From: Octadecabacter antarcticus 307 | GTDB lineage: Bacteria; Pseudomonadota; Alphaproteobacteria; Rhodobacterales; Rhodobacteraceae | Assembly (NCBI RefSeq): GCF_000155675.2 | Contig: NC_020911.1 | Location: 1,106,501 to 1,170,500 of the forward strand | Length of the DNA: 64,000 nucleotides | Reading direction: 5' to 3' | In this document: positions 54,770 through 64,000 of the stretch, piece by piece | How the letters are laid out: each line of letters opens with the position of its first letter | How positions within the stretch are numbered: the first letter of the stretch is position 1 | The notes under the pieces: generated by a model | What the model was told of the DNA's origin: nothing | Databases searched by the model: none | The model's input: the letters and a program-made list of their open reading frames with translations, nothing else | Translations under genes and position numbers: made by a program

Positions 54770-56334
54770 TCGGCTTTTGGGCGCCGCGCACCTTTGACCC
54801 GAACGGTGACTTGCGCCCCCAGCGATGCAGCGAGGGAGTCCAGACGTGCGCGTGCGACTTCGCCAAACAGGGGCGACGCGGCCTCCTTGAGTGTGAGCTC
54901 GAGTTGACCTGATTTGGCGGAATATTTCAAAGTTCCGGGTTGTTCATCGGCCTTAATCCACAGCATCGCGCCCAACCGCATGGCTTTGCCTAAAACTTCT
55001 GCGCTGTGCTGATCGTCTGGGTCCAATAGACTAAATAGGGCCTCAAACCGCGACCCATCGCGTTTGTTGGTGTAACGGTGCATCAAAGCAATCCCCAGGA
55101 ACACGCGTTCGGAATGCTTCAACCCGCCAAGGTTGGCACGGGTTGTGTTGTCGAAGACGACTTCATGGCGGTAATCGGGGTGGGCCCGCCAACTGACATC
55201 GTGCAGCAGGCAGGCGGCGCGGATAATGCGTTTTCGTTGCGCACTGGCGCGGCCAAACAACGGCAAGATGAAATAGTACAGCGTGCGTCCAAAGCCTGGT
55301 AAGCGGGCGTCTTTGGATTCGGCAAATCGGCAGGCCTCGATCAGTGGATCACGTTCGCGAAGCTCAGCTGGCATCTGTTCGTACAGCATGCCTTCGCGGA
55401 TGCCATAGCTGGAAATTGCGATATCTTTGGGTTTGAAACGCGCCACGACTTCGCGCAGGACATGGATTGCGTAGGGCACCAATGACATGCGGCTGTCTGA
55501 TATGTGGCACCTCGCACGCAGATCCGACAAATCGCTTTGTTCGATATATGTCAGTGTCTTAGAAACACGTCTGGGCGTCATCCGGTACTCGTGCAATACC
55601 GTCAGCGGGTAGCCGCGGCGTTCCATATCGATGCGCGCAATCGCACGCCATGACCCACCAACAAGAAACAACCGCTTACCGGTTTCGTCACCCATTTTGG
55701 CGAACAAATCGGCGACCGTGTCCTTTATAAAGGCGCGGCGCTTCTTCTTACTGGTCATTTCACGCAATTTTAGCGGCCCCAGCCCAGACGTAACGCGGCG
55801 CCCGACGCGACCTTCAAAAAGGTCAGCCAATTCCATTGACGATCCACCAATGTCACAGACCAGACCGTAGCTGCCGGGCCAGCCAAGCAGCACACCTTGG
55901 GCTGACAATCGCGCTTCTTCTTGTCCGTCGATGACCCAAATTTTCAATCCGGTTTCGCGTAATACTTCAGCGCGAAATTCCGGTCCGTCGTAGGCTTCGC
56001 GCACGGCGGCTGTTGCCACTGCGGTCAGCGGCCCAATGTCGAGGCCCTTGGCCAGCGCGACAAATCGGTGAATGGCGGACAAGGCACGCACGCGGCCTTC
56101 GGGGTTTAAACGGCCTGTCTCAGCCATGCCCGCGCCAAGGCCGGCCATGATTTTCTCGTTGTAGAAATATGCAGGGCTGCGCGCCGCACCATCAAAAATC
56201 ACCAGACGAACGGAGTTTGAACCGACGTCGATCACGCCGACCCGCGACAGCGCCCGCGTTTTGGGATCGTCGAAGATTGGCCGCCCGAATGGTCCCCATT
56301 CAGACGTATCTTTGGTATTTTGGTCTGCGTCCAT
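54766..56334 (-). CDS. ppx: Exopolyphosphatase (Ppx/GppA family)
   Basis: This 522-residue enzyme removes phosphate from polyphosphate or pppGpp. VGVIDVGSNSVRLVIFDGAA at about residue 32 and YGLVCDIGGSSMELADLFEG at about residue 155 are the two nucleotide-binding loops of the actin-like fold, with the catalytic glutamate expected near VATAAVREAYDGPEF. The C-terminal half is an HD-like domain (ACLLHDVSWRAHPDYRHEVV). It follows ppk1 by 64 bp on the same strand, so the pair controls polyphosphate. The ATG at 56334 (MDADQNTK) is preferred over 56376. Confidence 0.93.
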   Translation of the reverse strand: MDADQNTKDTSEWGPFGRPIFDDPKTRALSRVGVIDVGSNSVRLVIFDGAARSPAYFYNEKIMAGLGAGMAETGRLNPEGRVRALSAIHRFVALAKGLDIGPLTAVATAAVREAYDGPEFRAEVLRETGLKIWVIDGQEEARLSAQGVLLGWPGSYGLVCDIGGSSMELADLFEGRVGRRVTSGLGPLKLREMTSKKKRRAFIKDTVADLFAKMGDETGKRLFLVGGSWRAIARIDMERRGYPLTVLHEYRMTPRRVSKTLTYIEQSDLSDLRARCHISDSRMSLVPYAIHVLREVVARFKPKDIAISSYGIREGMLYEQMPAELRERDPLIEACRFAESKDARLPGFGRTLYYFILPLFGRASAQRKRIIRAACLLHDVSWRAHPDYRHEVVFDNTTRANLGGLKHSERVFLGIALMHRYTNKRDGSRFEALFSLLDPDDQHSAEVLGKAMRLGAMLWIKADEQPGTLKYSAKSGQLELTLKEAASPLFGEVARARLDSLAASLGAQVTVRVKGARRPKAD

Positions 56335-56398
56335 GATTGGCCCCCGTTGCCATTTTCGAACACGGCCAGCGGCCAAAGTCGAGTCAATCAGGCGTCTG

Positions 56399-58567
56399 TT
56401 AGTCTTCGGTATGCGTCAGTTGTGGCACGTCGGACGCACCAGCGGATCCGCGACCTGACAGGGACGGGTTTTCCATGAAAAACCGATGACAGTTAAACGC
56501 AAATGTCCCGTCTTCAACATCGGCGCGTTTGAAGCTGCCGCTCGGCCCCATGATCCAGCTTTGCGCTACATCCGCAAGGTTGGCGGCCATGATCTGGCTG
56601 ACGATCTGGGCCTTGACGGTGTTGTTGGTGATTTCGACCAGTGTTTCGACGCGGCGATTCAAATTCCGGCTCATCCAGTCAGCGGATGAGATGAAGACGC
56701 GGGATTTTTTTGACGGCAATCCGTAGCCGTTGCCGAAACACACGATCCGTGAATGTTCTAGGAAGCGTCCCACTATGGATTTGACACGGATATTTTCGCT
56801 GAGGCCTATAATACCAGGGCGAAGCCCGCAAATACCGCGCACAATAAGGCTGATTTTTACGCCCGCTTGCGATGCTGCGTAGAGCGCGTCGATCACGTCC
56901 GGTTCAACAATACTGTTCATTTTGGCCCAGATTGCCGCGGGCTTTCCGGCTGCTGCATGGTCTGCCTCAGCCGCGATCATCGCTAAAAGTTGTTTTTTCA
57001 ACGTGAGCGGCGAAATCGACAGGTTTTCAAGGTTGTCCGGCTGCACGTAGCCCGACAAGTAGTTGAACACTTTGGTGGCATCGCGCCCCAGTGCTGCGTC
57101 ACATGTGAAGAACGACAAGTCGGTGTAAATACGCGCGGTGATCGGGTGGTAATTTCCAGTGCCATAATGGGTGTAAGTCACCAGATCGTCACCTTCACGC
57201 CGCACCACGGTTGATATTTTTGCGTGTGTTTTCAAATCCATAAACCCGTACACCACATGCGCACCTGCGCGTTCCAGACGCCGTGACTGGCGGATATTTG
57301 CAGCTTCATCAAAGCGCGCTTTGAGTTCAACAAGCGCCGTTACGGACTTGCCGTCTTCCGCTGCTTCGCAAAGGGCTTCGACAATCGGGGATTTTTTGGA
57401 TGTGCGATACAACGTCTGTTTGATCGCCACCACATCGGGATCACGCGCTGCCTGTTTGAGGAACCGCACGACCATATCAAACGTTTCATACGGGTGGTGC
57501 AGCAGCATGTCTTTTTGGCGAATAGCGGCGAACATATCGCCGTCGTGGTCTTGCACGCGTTCAGGAACGCGCGGCGTAAAGGGTGGCCACAACAAGTCGG
57601 CGCGCGCGTCGATAACCAGTTCATTGATGTCGGCCATGCCGATGACACCATCAATTTCCACGACTTCGTCTGCGGTCACGTGCAGTTCATGCATGATCAG
57701 ACTGCGCAGGCCCTTGGGCGCGTTTGCGGACAGGCGCATGCTGACGACTTCACCGCGGCGGCGGCGTTTTAGGGCGACCTCAAATTCGCGCACAAGGTCT
57801 TCAGCTTCGTCTTCGACCTCAAGATCGCTGTCGCGCAACAGACGGAACGCGCAGGACCCTTTGACTCTGTATCCGGGGAACAGTCCATCGAGGTTATCCA
57901 TCAACAGTTCTTCGAGCGGCAGGAACCTGTGTCCATCCTCAGTAGGGCAAGTGATGTAGCGGTCGATTTGTGCAGGGATTGGCAGCAAGGCACGCAACGC
58001 GCGTTTGTCTTTCTTGCGTTCCAGTTCCAGCGCCAGTGCGAAGCCTTCGTTGGGTAAAAACGGGAACGGGTGCGCGGGGTCGATGGCCAGCGGCGACAAC
58101 ACCGGGAACACTTGGCGAAAGAAAAAATCTTTGAGATAGGCACGGTCGTCGTCAGACAGATCGTCCCGTTTCAGAATCGTGATATTTTCGCGTTCCATTT
58201 CGCGGTGTAGGTCGATGAAAACACGTTGTTGGTTGGCAAGCAGGCTGCGGGTGTTCTGGTCGATCAGCGTCAATTGTTCGGCGGGGGTCAGACCGTCCAT
58301 TGACGGGGTCGTGTTGCCTGCATGGGCCAGTTCGCGCAGGCCGGCGACGCGGACGGTGTAAAATTCATCCAAATTGGTGGCGGAAATCGACAGGAACCGG
58401 ACGCGTTCCAACAGCGGTACACGCGGATTTTCGGCTTCTTCCAGCACGCGCCAATTGAATCCCAGCCAGCTGAGTTCGCGGTTAAAGAACCTTGCGGGGC
58501 CGGTCATATCGCCGCCTACCATCTGTGGCGGCGCAAAATCGGCTTTTAGAAAATCTGCCTGTGTCAT
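56399..58567 (-). CDS. ppk1: Polyphosphate kinase
   Basis: This 722-residue enzyme makes polyphosphate from ATP. FFNRELSWLGFNWRVLEEAE opens the N-terminal domain. The catalytic PLD-like domains contain VVRREGDDLVTYTHYGTGNY, with the phosphohistidine in the THYGTGNYH region at about residue 430, and ISSADWMSRNLNRRVETLVE with the second histidine region nearby. The start is MTQADFLK at 58567; a GTG two codons upstream is also open. It is read with ppx and follows hda. Confidence 0.95.
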   Translation of the reverse strand: MTQADFLKADFAPPQMVGGDMTGPARFFNRELSWLGFNWRVLEEAENPRVPLLERVRFLSISATNLDEFYTVRVAGLRELAHAGNTTPSMDGLTPAEQLTLIDQNTRSLLANQQRVFIDLHREMERENITILKRDDLSDDDRAYLKDFFFRQVFPVLSPLAIDPAHPFPFLPNEGFALALELERKKDKRALRALLPIPAQIDRYITCPTEDGHRFLPLEELLMDNLDGLFPGYRVKGSCAFRLLRDSDLEVEDEAEDLVREFEVALKRRRRGEVVSMRLSANAPKGLRSLIMHELHVTADEVVEIDGVIGMADINELVIDARADLLWPPFTPRVPERVQDHDGDMFAAIRQKDMLLHHPYETFDMVVRFLKQAARDPDVVAIKQTLYRTSKKSPIVEALCEAAEDGKSVTALVELKARFDEAANIRQSRRLERAGAHVVYGFMDLKTHAKISTVVRREGDDLVTYTHYGTGNYHPITARIYTDLSFFTCDAALGRDATKVFNYLSGYVQPDNLENLSISPLTLKKQLLAMIAAEADHAAAGKPAAIWAKMNSIVEPDVIDALYAASQAGVKISLIVRGICGLRPGIIGLSENIRVKSIVGRFLEHSRIVCFGNGYGLPSKKSRVFISSADWMSRNLNRRVETLVEITNNTVKAQIVSQIMAANLADVAQSWIMGPSGSFKRADVEDGTFAFNCHRFFMENPSLSGRGSAGASDVPQLTHTED

Positions 58568-58606
58568 CAGCACTCTATACCATGGAACTACGTCGGGAAA
58601 ATGACA

Positions 58607-59278
58607 CTATCCCTCATCAGGGGGCATGCTGTCCAGCACTGCGCGCACGAAGGGGCGTGTTAAGGGTTTGGATTGGGCCAAAGCCTTACGGTCCAAGGTG
58701 TCCACGATTCTGCGTACAGCGTCTAAGGAACGCGGCAAGCGTTTGATCAAAAAGGCCACGGCTTCCGGTGTCGGCGCGAGCTGACGGTCTGCAAAGTGTT
58801 TCAGCAATACCGCCGTCAGTAGCGGATCATCGGGATTTTCAATCTTAATGGATGTGATTGCTGACAGGCGGCTGGCCAAATCGGGCAAGGCGATGTCCCA
58901 ACGGGCAGCTGGCAATCGGCTAGTGAGCAAAAGCATAAAACCATCGCGGGCAAGGGCATTGTAGGCATGAAACAGCCATTCTTCGCCCTCGGGGGGCAGC
59001 GCATCACCATCCTCAAGGACAACATTCCCACTCGGCAGCCCCGTATCAGCGCGGATGTCTTTAGCGTTTATGATCATTGCGCCGCTTTGGGCGGAAAACA
59101 CCCGTGCGAGGTGGGTTTTCCCAGACCCTGCGGGCCCGATCAGCGCGAGTTTGTTGCCCGGCCACGTCTGTGAGGTCTGTATCATTGCATAGGCCAGCGC
59201 GTTTGCGTCCGAAACAAAAAAATCCACCGCACCCAACCGAACATTTGTCGGCAGATCAAAGGCCAGTTGCCGCGCCAT
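58607..59278 (-). CDS. hda: DnaA regulatory inactivator Hda/HdaA
   Basis: This 223-residue AAA+ protein resembles the ATPase domain of DnaA without the DNA-binding domain. It begins MARQLAFDLPTNVRLGAVDF, whose QLAFDL is the sliding-clamp-binding motif. Walker A is LIGPAGSGKTHLARVFSAQS, and sensor residues lie near LLLTSRLPAARWDIALPDLA and SRLSAITSIKI. It limits replication by promoting DnaA-ATP hydrolysis. The permease gene at 59280 ends just before this start. Confidence 0.93.
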   Translation of the reverse strand: MARQLAFDLPTNVRLGAVDFFVSDANALAYAMIQTSQTWPGNKLALIGPAGSGKTHLARVFSAQSGAMIINAKDIRADTGLPSGNVVLEDGDALPPEGEEWLFHAYNALARDGFMLLLTSRLPAARWDIALPDLASRLSAITSIKIENPDDPLLTAVLLKHFADRQLAPTPEAVAFLIKRLPRSLDAVRRIVDTLDRKALAQSKPLTRPFVRAVLDSMPPDEG

Positions 59279-59279
59279 G

Positions 59280-60407
59280 TTAGCCGTCTTTCCCGACATG
59301 GCCCTTATACAGCTGTCCAGACTTGTATTCTGCGATCAGGAACCGCGTGACCACGCCAATAACAGCTGCCACTGGAACGGCGACCAACATGCCAACAAAC
59401 CCGAGCAAGCTGCCAAAAACCGACAGCGCAAGGATCAGCCAAACAGGGTGCAAACCGACAGAACTCCCGACCAGTTTGGGGGTTAGAATATTGCCTTCAA
59501 AGAACTGCCCAAAGGCGAATACGCCAGCGACAATGCCAATACGCAACCAGTTGATGCCGTGTTGCACGATTTCACCGTCAATGACGGCTGTGCCGCCCCA
59601 CCATTGGAACAGGGCAAGACCAATGGCCAACACGCCGCCAACCAAAGCACCGATGTAGGGAATGAACGAAATCAGCCCCGCGATAAACCCGACGATCAGG
59701 CCGAAATTCAGCCCAGCGATCATCAGGGCGATGGCGTAATATGTGCCCAAGATCAAACAGACGGTACCCTGACCACGGATGAAAGACGCCAGGGTGCGAT
59801 CAATCTGGCGCGCAAGGTCGCGCACGGTTTCTTGGTGGTCGAGTGGTAAAAGATTGTCGACTTGCGCAACCATGCGGTCCCAATCCAACAGCATGTAAAA
59901 GGTCACGACAGGCACAATGACGAGCAGGACAACCACATTGATGATCCCCTGCGCCGAGCTGAGCAATGCGGCCACAAGATCGCCACCGCGAGACTGGACA
60001 GCATTTCCCAGTGATGTCATCTGATCGAGCATAAACGTACCGTCCAGATCCAAATTGGGGAACCTGCCCGACAGCCATTCTTTCAGGCTCGTCCATGTTT
60101 GTGGCAGGTCTTGGATAATCACGCCAATCGTGCTGATAAGCTGGCCCAACTGCCCGATCAGCGTCGGTACCACGAGCAAGAACAGCAAGAAAAAAGTCAA
60201 AATACCCGATAGCGTAATGACGATTGTGGCCATCACACGGCTCAGCCCCCATATTTGCAAACGGTCCGCAATAGGATCAAGGAAATACGCAATTACACTG
60301 CCCAGGATGAACGGGGTCAAAACCGCTCCTAATGCCCAAAGCAGGAAGACGAAAACTGCGGCGGCAATGCCCCAGTACTGGAACTCTTTTTGTGACGGTA
60401 GGCCCAT
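59280..60407 (-). CDS. AI-2E family (PerM-like) transporter
   Basis: This 375-residue inner-membrane protein has about eight hydrophobic segments. AVLTPFILGSVIAYFLDPIA and FIAGLISFIPYIGALVGGVL are typical of the UPF0118/AI-2E exporter family, as is FEGNILTPKLVGSSVGLHPV near the C-terminus. The substrate is unknown; few members export autoinducer-2. It is one base upstream of hda and is commonly paired with it in this group. Confidence 0.92.
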   Translation of the reverse strand: MGLPSQKEFQYWGIAAAVFVFLLWALGAVLTPFILGSVIAYFLDPIADRLQIWGLSRVMATIVITLSGILTFFLLFLLVVPTLIGQLGQLISTIGVIIQDLPQTWTSLKEWLSGRFPNLDLDGTFMLDQMTSLGNAVQSRGGDLVAALLSSAQGIINVVVLLVIVPVVTFYMLLDWDRMVAQVDNLLPLDHQETVRDLARQIDRTLASFIRGQGTVCLILGTYYAIALMIAGLNFGLIVGFIAGLISFIPYIGALVGGVLAIGLALFQWWGGTAVIDGEIVQHGINWLRIGIVAGVFAFGQFFEGNILTPKLVGSSVGLHPVWLILALSVFGSLLGFVGMLVAVPVAAVIGVVTRFLIAEYKSGQLYKGHVGKDG

Positions 60408-60541
60408 GATATCTCTCTCGTGTTTTGCCCCACCTACTTGGCGTAGGCTTGGCGCGTTTGCAACAAAAAGGCCCCATGCATGTTTGCACGGGACCCAAAT
60501 GACGCGGCAACGAAACGAAAGCTGCTTTGGTTGTTAGATAA

Positions 60542-60677
60542 CTTTGGTGGCACGCGATAGCCCGCGTGGCTAACCTAACTTAGTGGCGCGCAGGGCGCAT
60601 GCAGACTTTAGCTTAGTGGCACGCGGGGCGCGTGTATACTCTAGCCTAGTGGCACGCGGGGCGCGTGCCGGGCAGCA
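60542..60677. repeat. 33-bp tandem repeat covering the fasciclin gene 3' end
   Basis: Three 33-bp units (60579-60611, 60612-60644, 60645-60677) share the core TAGTGGCACGCGGGGCGCGT, and a fourth, more diverged unit precedes them (60542-60578). The unit at 60645-60677 contains the last codons and stop of the fasciclin-domain gene, so the gene's tail has been copied downstream. Confidence 0.8.
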
Positions 60678-61158
60678 GGACTTTGTCGATCACATGGATC
60701 ACGCCGTTGTCGGCGTGGATGTTTGCGATGATGACGGTCGCTATTTCACCAGTGCCGTCTGCGATTGTGACGCCGCCGTTTGCGGACGTAATGCACAGAC
60801 GTTCGGCTTCATTGATCGGCTTGAAGTAGTTGGAACCGGTGGGGAAATCGCCAGCCATCAGGACGCGATCATCAACGTGGTACAACAAGATATCGGTCAG
60901 CTGGCCTTTGTTTTCTGGCTGCAACAACGTTTCGACCGTGCCCTCTGGCAGGGCGGCGAATGCCGCATTGACCGGTGCGTAGACGGTGAATGCGCCGGGA
61001 CCTGCAAGCGTGTCAGCGAGGCCTGCGGCGGTCACGGCTGCGACCAGTGTCGTGAACCGCTCATCGCCCGCGGCGATTTCAGTGATGGACTGTGCCGATG
61101 CGGCCGTACCAGCAATCGCGAAAGTGGCTGCAGCGGCCAGTGTTTTCAGATGGGTCAT
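60646..61158 (-). CDS. Exported fasciclin-domain protein
   Basis: This 170-residue protein has a signal peptide (MTHLKTLAAAATFAIAGTAA, then SAQ) and a single fasciclin (FAS1) domain: FTTLVAAVTAAGLADTLAGP, FTVYAPVNAAFAALPEGTVE, DILLYHVDDRV, and the terminal NGVIHVIDKVLLPG. FAS1 proteins mediate adhesion. The second cysteine-bearing tail (RPACH) is encoded within the 33-bp tandem repeat, so the C-terminus is probably variable between strains. It is divergent from proS. Confidence 0.93.
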   Translation of the reverse strand: MTHLKTLAAAATFAIAGTAASAQSITEIAAGDERFTTLVAAVTAAGLADTLAGPGAFTVYAPVNAAFAALPEGTVETLLQPENKGQLTDILLYHVDDRVLMAGDFPTGSNYFKPINEAERLCITSANGGVTIADGTGEIATVIIANIHADNGVIHVIDKVLLPGTRPACH

Positions 61159-61341
61159 ATTGGTATCCTTTGTTTAATTGTATTGTGATGGGAGATACGG
61201 GGGGCTGCGACTTTGGCTCACGTCCCTAACGACCATGTGATGGACGGAAATATATGATCCAAACGCGAACGTGGCGCGAGCGGCTTGCCCTTGCACGGGT
61301 GTCTGCTAAACGTCCATCAACCTTATTTGAAAGTTACCCCA

Positions 61342-62703
61342 ATGCGCTTGAGCCGCTATTTTCTGCCCGTCCTGAAAGAATCGCCTCGCGATGCGACCAT
61401 CGTCAGCCACCAGTACATGCTGCGCGCGGGCATGATTAAGCAGTCGAGCGCTGGTATTTATTCTTGGCTGCCGCTGGGGTTCAAGGTTTTGAAACGCATC
61501 GAACAGATTGTGCACGAAGAACAGGAACGCGCAGGGCATATCGCGATGTTGATGCCGACCATCCAATCGGCAGATCTGTGGCGTGAAAGCGGGCGTTATG
61601 ATGATTATGGCGACGAGATGCTGCGCATCACGGATCGCAACAAGAATGACCTGTTGTATGGTCCAACGAACGAAGAGCTAATCACTGATATTTTCCGCAG
61701 TCACGTGTCGAGCTATAAAGCCCTGCCGCTGACACTTTACCACATCCAGTGGAAATTCCGCGACGAACGCCGCCCGCGTTTTGGCGTCATGCGGGGCCGT
61801 GAATTCTACATGAAAGATGGCTACACCTTTGATTTGACAAAAGAAGATGCGATGCACGCCTATAATCGCCACCTTGTCAGTTACCTGCGCACCTATGAAC
61901 GCATGGGCCTTCAGGCGATCCCGATGCGTGCGGATTCCGGTCCTATCGGCGGCGATGACACGCATGAGTTTTTGGTGCTGGCCGACACGGGCGAGAGCGA
62001 GGTGTTCTACGACGCCGCCGTGACGGATCTGTCGTTTGGTGATCGGGACATTGATTATGATGACGTTACACAGTGCGCTGAAGTTATGGAAGAATTCACT
62101 GCGAAATACGCCCGCACTGATGAAACCCATGACCAAGCTTTGTTTGACGCCATCCCAGCGGACCGCCAGCGGACCGCGCGCGGCATTGAAGTCGGGCAAA
62201 TCTTCTACTTTGGGACCAAATATTCTGACGCCATGGGTGCGACGGTGCAGGGGCCGGACGGCAAACCAACACCCGTTCATATGGGATCGCATGGCATCGG
62301 CGTGTCGCGACTGTTGGGCGCAATCATCGAAGCCAGTCACGACGACAAGGGCATCATCTGGCCCGAAGGCGTGACGCCTTTCCACGTTGGCATCGTAAAC
62401 CTGAAACAAGGTGACGCCGATGCAGACGCGGCCTGTCAGTCGCTTTACGCGGCCGTTGCGGCTTTGGGGCTCGAGGCGCTTTATGATGACCGCGACGAAC
62501 GTGCGGGGTCCAAATTCGGCACGATGGACATGATTGGCCTGCCATGGCGTATTACTGTTGGCCCGCGTGGGTTAAAGAACGGCGTTGTCGAACTTACATC
62601 GCGCAAAACGGGTGAAAGCGAAGAAATGCCACCAGAACAGGCGATTGCCAAGATCGGTGAAATTTACCGCGCCCATGGCTTGGGCAGCGGTCCATCAAAA
62701 TAA
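61342..62703 (+). CDS. proS: Prolyl-tRNA synthetase
   Basis: This 453-residue class II synthetase is of the short alphaproteobacterial type without the inserted editing domain. It starts [20 protein letters not shown]. The class II motifs are visible: [20 protein letters not shown] with motif 1, [20 protein letters not shown] (motif 2) at about residue 138, and [20 protein letters not shown] (motif 3) at about residue 313. The C-terminal anticodon-binding domain follows. The frame is open upstream to 61285, but the start at 61342 matches the family. Confidence 0.96.
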   Translation: MRLSRYFLPVLKESPRDATIVSHQYMLRAGMIKQSSAGIYSWLPLGFKVLKRIEQIVHEEQERAGHIAMLMPTIQSADLWRESGRYDDYGDEMLRITDRNKNDLLYGPTNEELITDIFRSHVSSYKALPLTLYHIQWKFRDERRPRFGVMRGREFYMKDGYTFDLTKEDAMHAYNRHLVSYLRTYERMGLQAIPMRADSGPIGGDDTHEFLVLADTGESEVFYDAAVTDLSFGDRDIDYDDVTQCAEVMEEFTAKYARTDETHDQALFDAIPADRQRTARGIEVGQIFYFGTKYSDAMGATVQGPDGKPTPVHMGSHGIGVSRLLGAIIEASHDDKGIIWPEGVTPFHVGIVNLKQGDADADAACQSLYAAVAALGLEALYDDRDERAGSKFGTMDMIGLPWRITVGPRGLKNGVVELTSRKTGESEEMPPEQAIAKIGEIYRAHGLGSGPSK

Positions 62704-62714
62704 AAGGCAGCGTA

Positions 62715-64000
62715 ATGGCAGGCAAAACCGCCCCCTTTTCCCGTTTCGAATGGATGATCGCGTGGCGTTATATTCGTGCTAAACGCGCCGAGGGTGGCGT
62801 CAGCATCATGACGTGGATTTCGCTGATCGGCGTTACGCTGGCGGTGTTCGCCTTGATTGCTGTTTTGGCTGTGCGAAGCGGCTTTCGCGCGGATTTCGTC
62901 GACACCATTGTCGGGGCGAACGCGCACCTGACTGTGCGGCAGAATTTCACGGAAACCGTGACGGTGACGCAGGGCGACCAATCGGTCGATGTCACCCGCC
63001 GCGTGGATACAATTGCCAATGGGGACGCGCTTGCTGCGCAGTTGCGCGAGATCGATGGCGTCACCCGCGCAGCCCCGATCATCCGCGGCGAAGGTCTGGC
63101 AACGGTGGGCGCGCAAAGCAGCTTCGTGCAAGTTTACGGTATCACGCCCGACGATCTACGTGACATTCCGCTGGTGCTGAACCCGCAACGCGCATCTGGA
63201 TCAATTGATGATTTCGGCGATGGCGTTGCGCTGGGCTCGGGCGTGGCGAACAACCTTGGCGTCAGCGTCGGGGACCGGATCAATCTGCTGTCTGCCGAAG
63301 GCGTCAACACCGCAGCAGGTCGCAGCCCGCGTCGCAACACATTTGATGTTGTCTACATCTTTCAAACTGGGCGCTACATCACCGATATCAGCCGCGTTTA
63401 TCTGCCGCTGGAACAGGCACAAACATTCTACAGCCGCGACGGTGTCCACGACGAGATTGAGATTTATGTCGCCGATCCGGATCGCGTCGAAGAGTGGATC
63501 AGCCCGCTGTACCGTGAACTCGGACCCGAGGCGTTTTTGTATAGCTGGAAAGATAACGAAGGCGCCTATTTGCGCGCCCTCACGGTCGAGGACAACGTAA
63601 TGTTCGTCATCATGGCAATCCTCGTGCTAATCGCGTCAATGAACATCATTAGCGGATTGATTATGCTGGTGAAAAATAAGGGACGCGATATTGGAATCTT
63701 ACGCACAATGGGTCTGACAGAAGGGTCGATCTTGCGGATTTTCTTTATCTGCGGTGCGGGCCTTGGGACTGTCGGCACGATATTTGGCGTCGTGCTTGGG
63801 TGTTTATTTGCGGTCTACATCGATCAGATTTTTGCACTGGTGAATTACGTCGCGGGGGGCGGTGTTTGGGACCCATCAATTCGCGGTATCTATACCATTC
63901 CGGCGAAACTGGAACTTGATGATGTGCTCAGGGCTGTCGTGCTGTCCCTGTCGCTGAGCTGGATTGTTACGATTTTCCCCGCCCGTCGCGCCGCGCGGAT
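62715..64000 (+). CDS. lolC: Lipoprotein-releasing permease LolC/LolE (3' end outside window)
   Basis: This ORF runs off the window after about 428 residues. It starts MAGKTAPFSRFEWMIAWRYI and has an N-terminal membrane helix (ISLIGVTLAVFALIAVLAVR), a large periplasmic domain, and two further helices of an FtsX-like domain (MFVIMAILVLIASMNIISGL; KNKGRDIGILRTMGLTEGSI). This is the LolCE permease that extracts lipoproteins from the inner membrane with LolD. It starts 11 bp after proS, an order common in alphaproteobacteria. The end and any lolD gene lie beyond 64000. Confidence 0.93.
   Translation, partial: MAGKTAPFSRFEWMIAWRYIRAKRAEGGVSIMTWISLIGVTLAVFALIAVLAVRSGFRADFVDTIVGANAHLTVRQNFTETVTVTQGDQSVDVTRRVDTIANGDALAAQLREIDGVTRAAPIIRGEGLATVGAQSSFVQVYGITPDDLRDIPLVLNPQRASGSIDDFGDGVALGSGVANNLGVSVGDRINLLSAEGVNTAAGRSPRRNTFDVVYIFQTGRYITDISRVYLPLEQAQTFYSRDGVHDEIEIYVADPDRVEEWISPLYRELGPEAFLYSWKDNEGAYLRALTVEDNVMFVIMAILVLIASMNIISGLIMLVKNKGRDIGILRTMGLTEGSILRIFFICGAGLGTVGTIFGVVLGCLFAVYIDQIFALVNYVAGGGVWDPSIRGIYTIPAKLELDDVLRAVVLSLSLSWIVTIFPARRAAR

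Noticed and set aside
1..64000. CRISPR arrays, rRNA genes and riboswitches
   Set aside because: No regularly spaced repeats with unique spacers, no rRNA sequence and no recognisable riboswitch core were seen on either strand.

Overview
The window looks like a chromosomal segment of a marine alphaproteobacterium of the family Rhodobacteraceae (Roseobacter group). The order hom, MFS, glpX, recJ, tRNA-Glu, the choXWV/betI-C-B-A cluster, the soxBDAG operon, a ScfR-type propionate regulator beside pccB/pccA/methylmalonyl-CoA mutase, and the ppx-ppk-hda block are all typical of that group. The number of insertion sequences would suit a genus such as Octadecabacter, but the genus is a guess.

Positions 1-10673 are accessory DNA lying against the 3' end of a tRNA-Glu gene. 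They hold a large DEAD/DEAH-box helicase gene that is broken twice: a one-base expansion of an A tract near 295, and a 3' truncation by an IS3-family element at about 2719. The IS3 element is itself split by a complete IS110-family element. Right of the nested elements is an SbcC/YhaN-like ATPase whose start overlaps an orphan stop codon (TGATG), the trace of a lost co-translated upstream gene. A rhomboid protease, a largely empty 0.8-kb stretch and an AlpA-type regulator complete the island. No integrase is visible.

Positions 10674-25000 are mostly core: tRNA-Glu, recJ, glpX, an MFS transporter, hom, a small lipoprotein, a TetR regulator with a palindromic site, a 3-hydroxyisobutyrate-dehydrogenase-like enzyme, three Tad-like envelope proteins (one with a vWA domain) and a Glu/Leu/Phe/Val-type dehydrogenase.

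Positions 24213-37874 form a methylated-osmolyte block. Heterotetrameric sarcosine oxidase (soxBDAG) is followed by a choline ABC transporter (choXWV, minus strand) divergent from betI-betC-betB-betA. Together they would import choline, desulfate choline-O-sulfate, oxidise choline to glycine betaine, and at the far end turn sarcosine into glycine. A BetI-like palindrome lies in the divergent region and a strong hairpin separates choX from choWV.

Positions 37929-54769 hold a secreted nuclease, CoxG-like protein, the propionate regulator, a degraded IS3 relic, a drug-efflux-type MFS gene, and the propionyl-CoA to succinyl-CoA genes (pccB, pccA, methylmalonyl-CoA mutase) interleaved with small exported or lipid-anchored proteins. 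TTTGCAAA-type sites precede pccB and recur near the regulator.

Positions 54766-64000 hold ppx, ppk1, hda and an AI-2E family permease on the minus strand, a fasciclin-domain protein with a 33-bp tandem repeat over its 3' end, then proS and the start of lolC, which runs off the window.

The most unusual features are the IS110 element, whose 5' non-coding region has the layout expected of a bridge RNA and contains short matches to its own right end and to its insertion site, and the broken helicase/ATPase locus around it.
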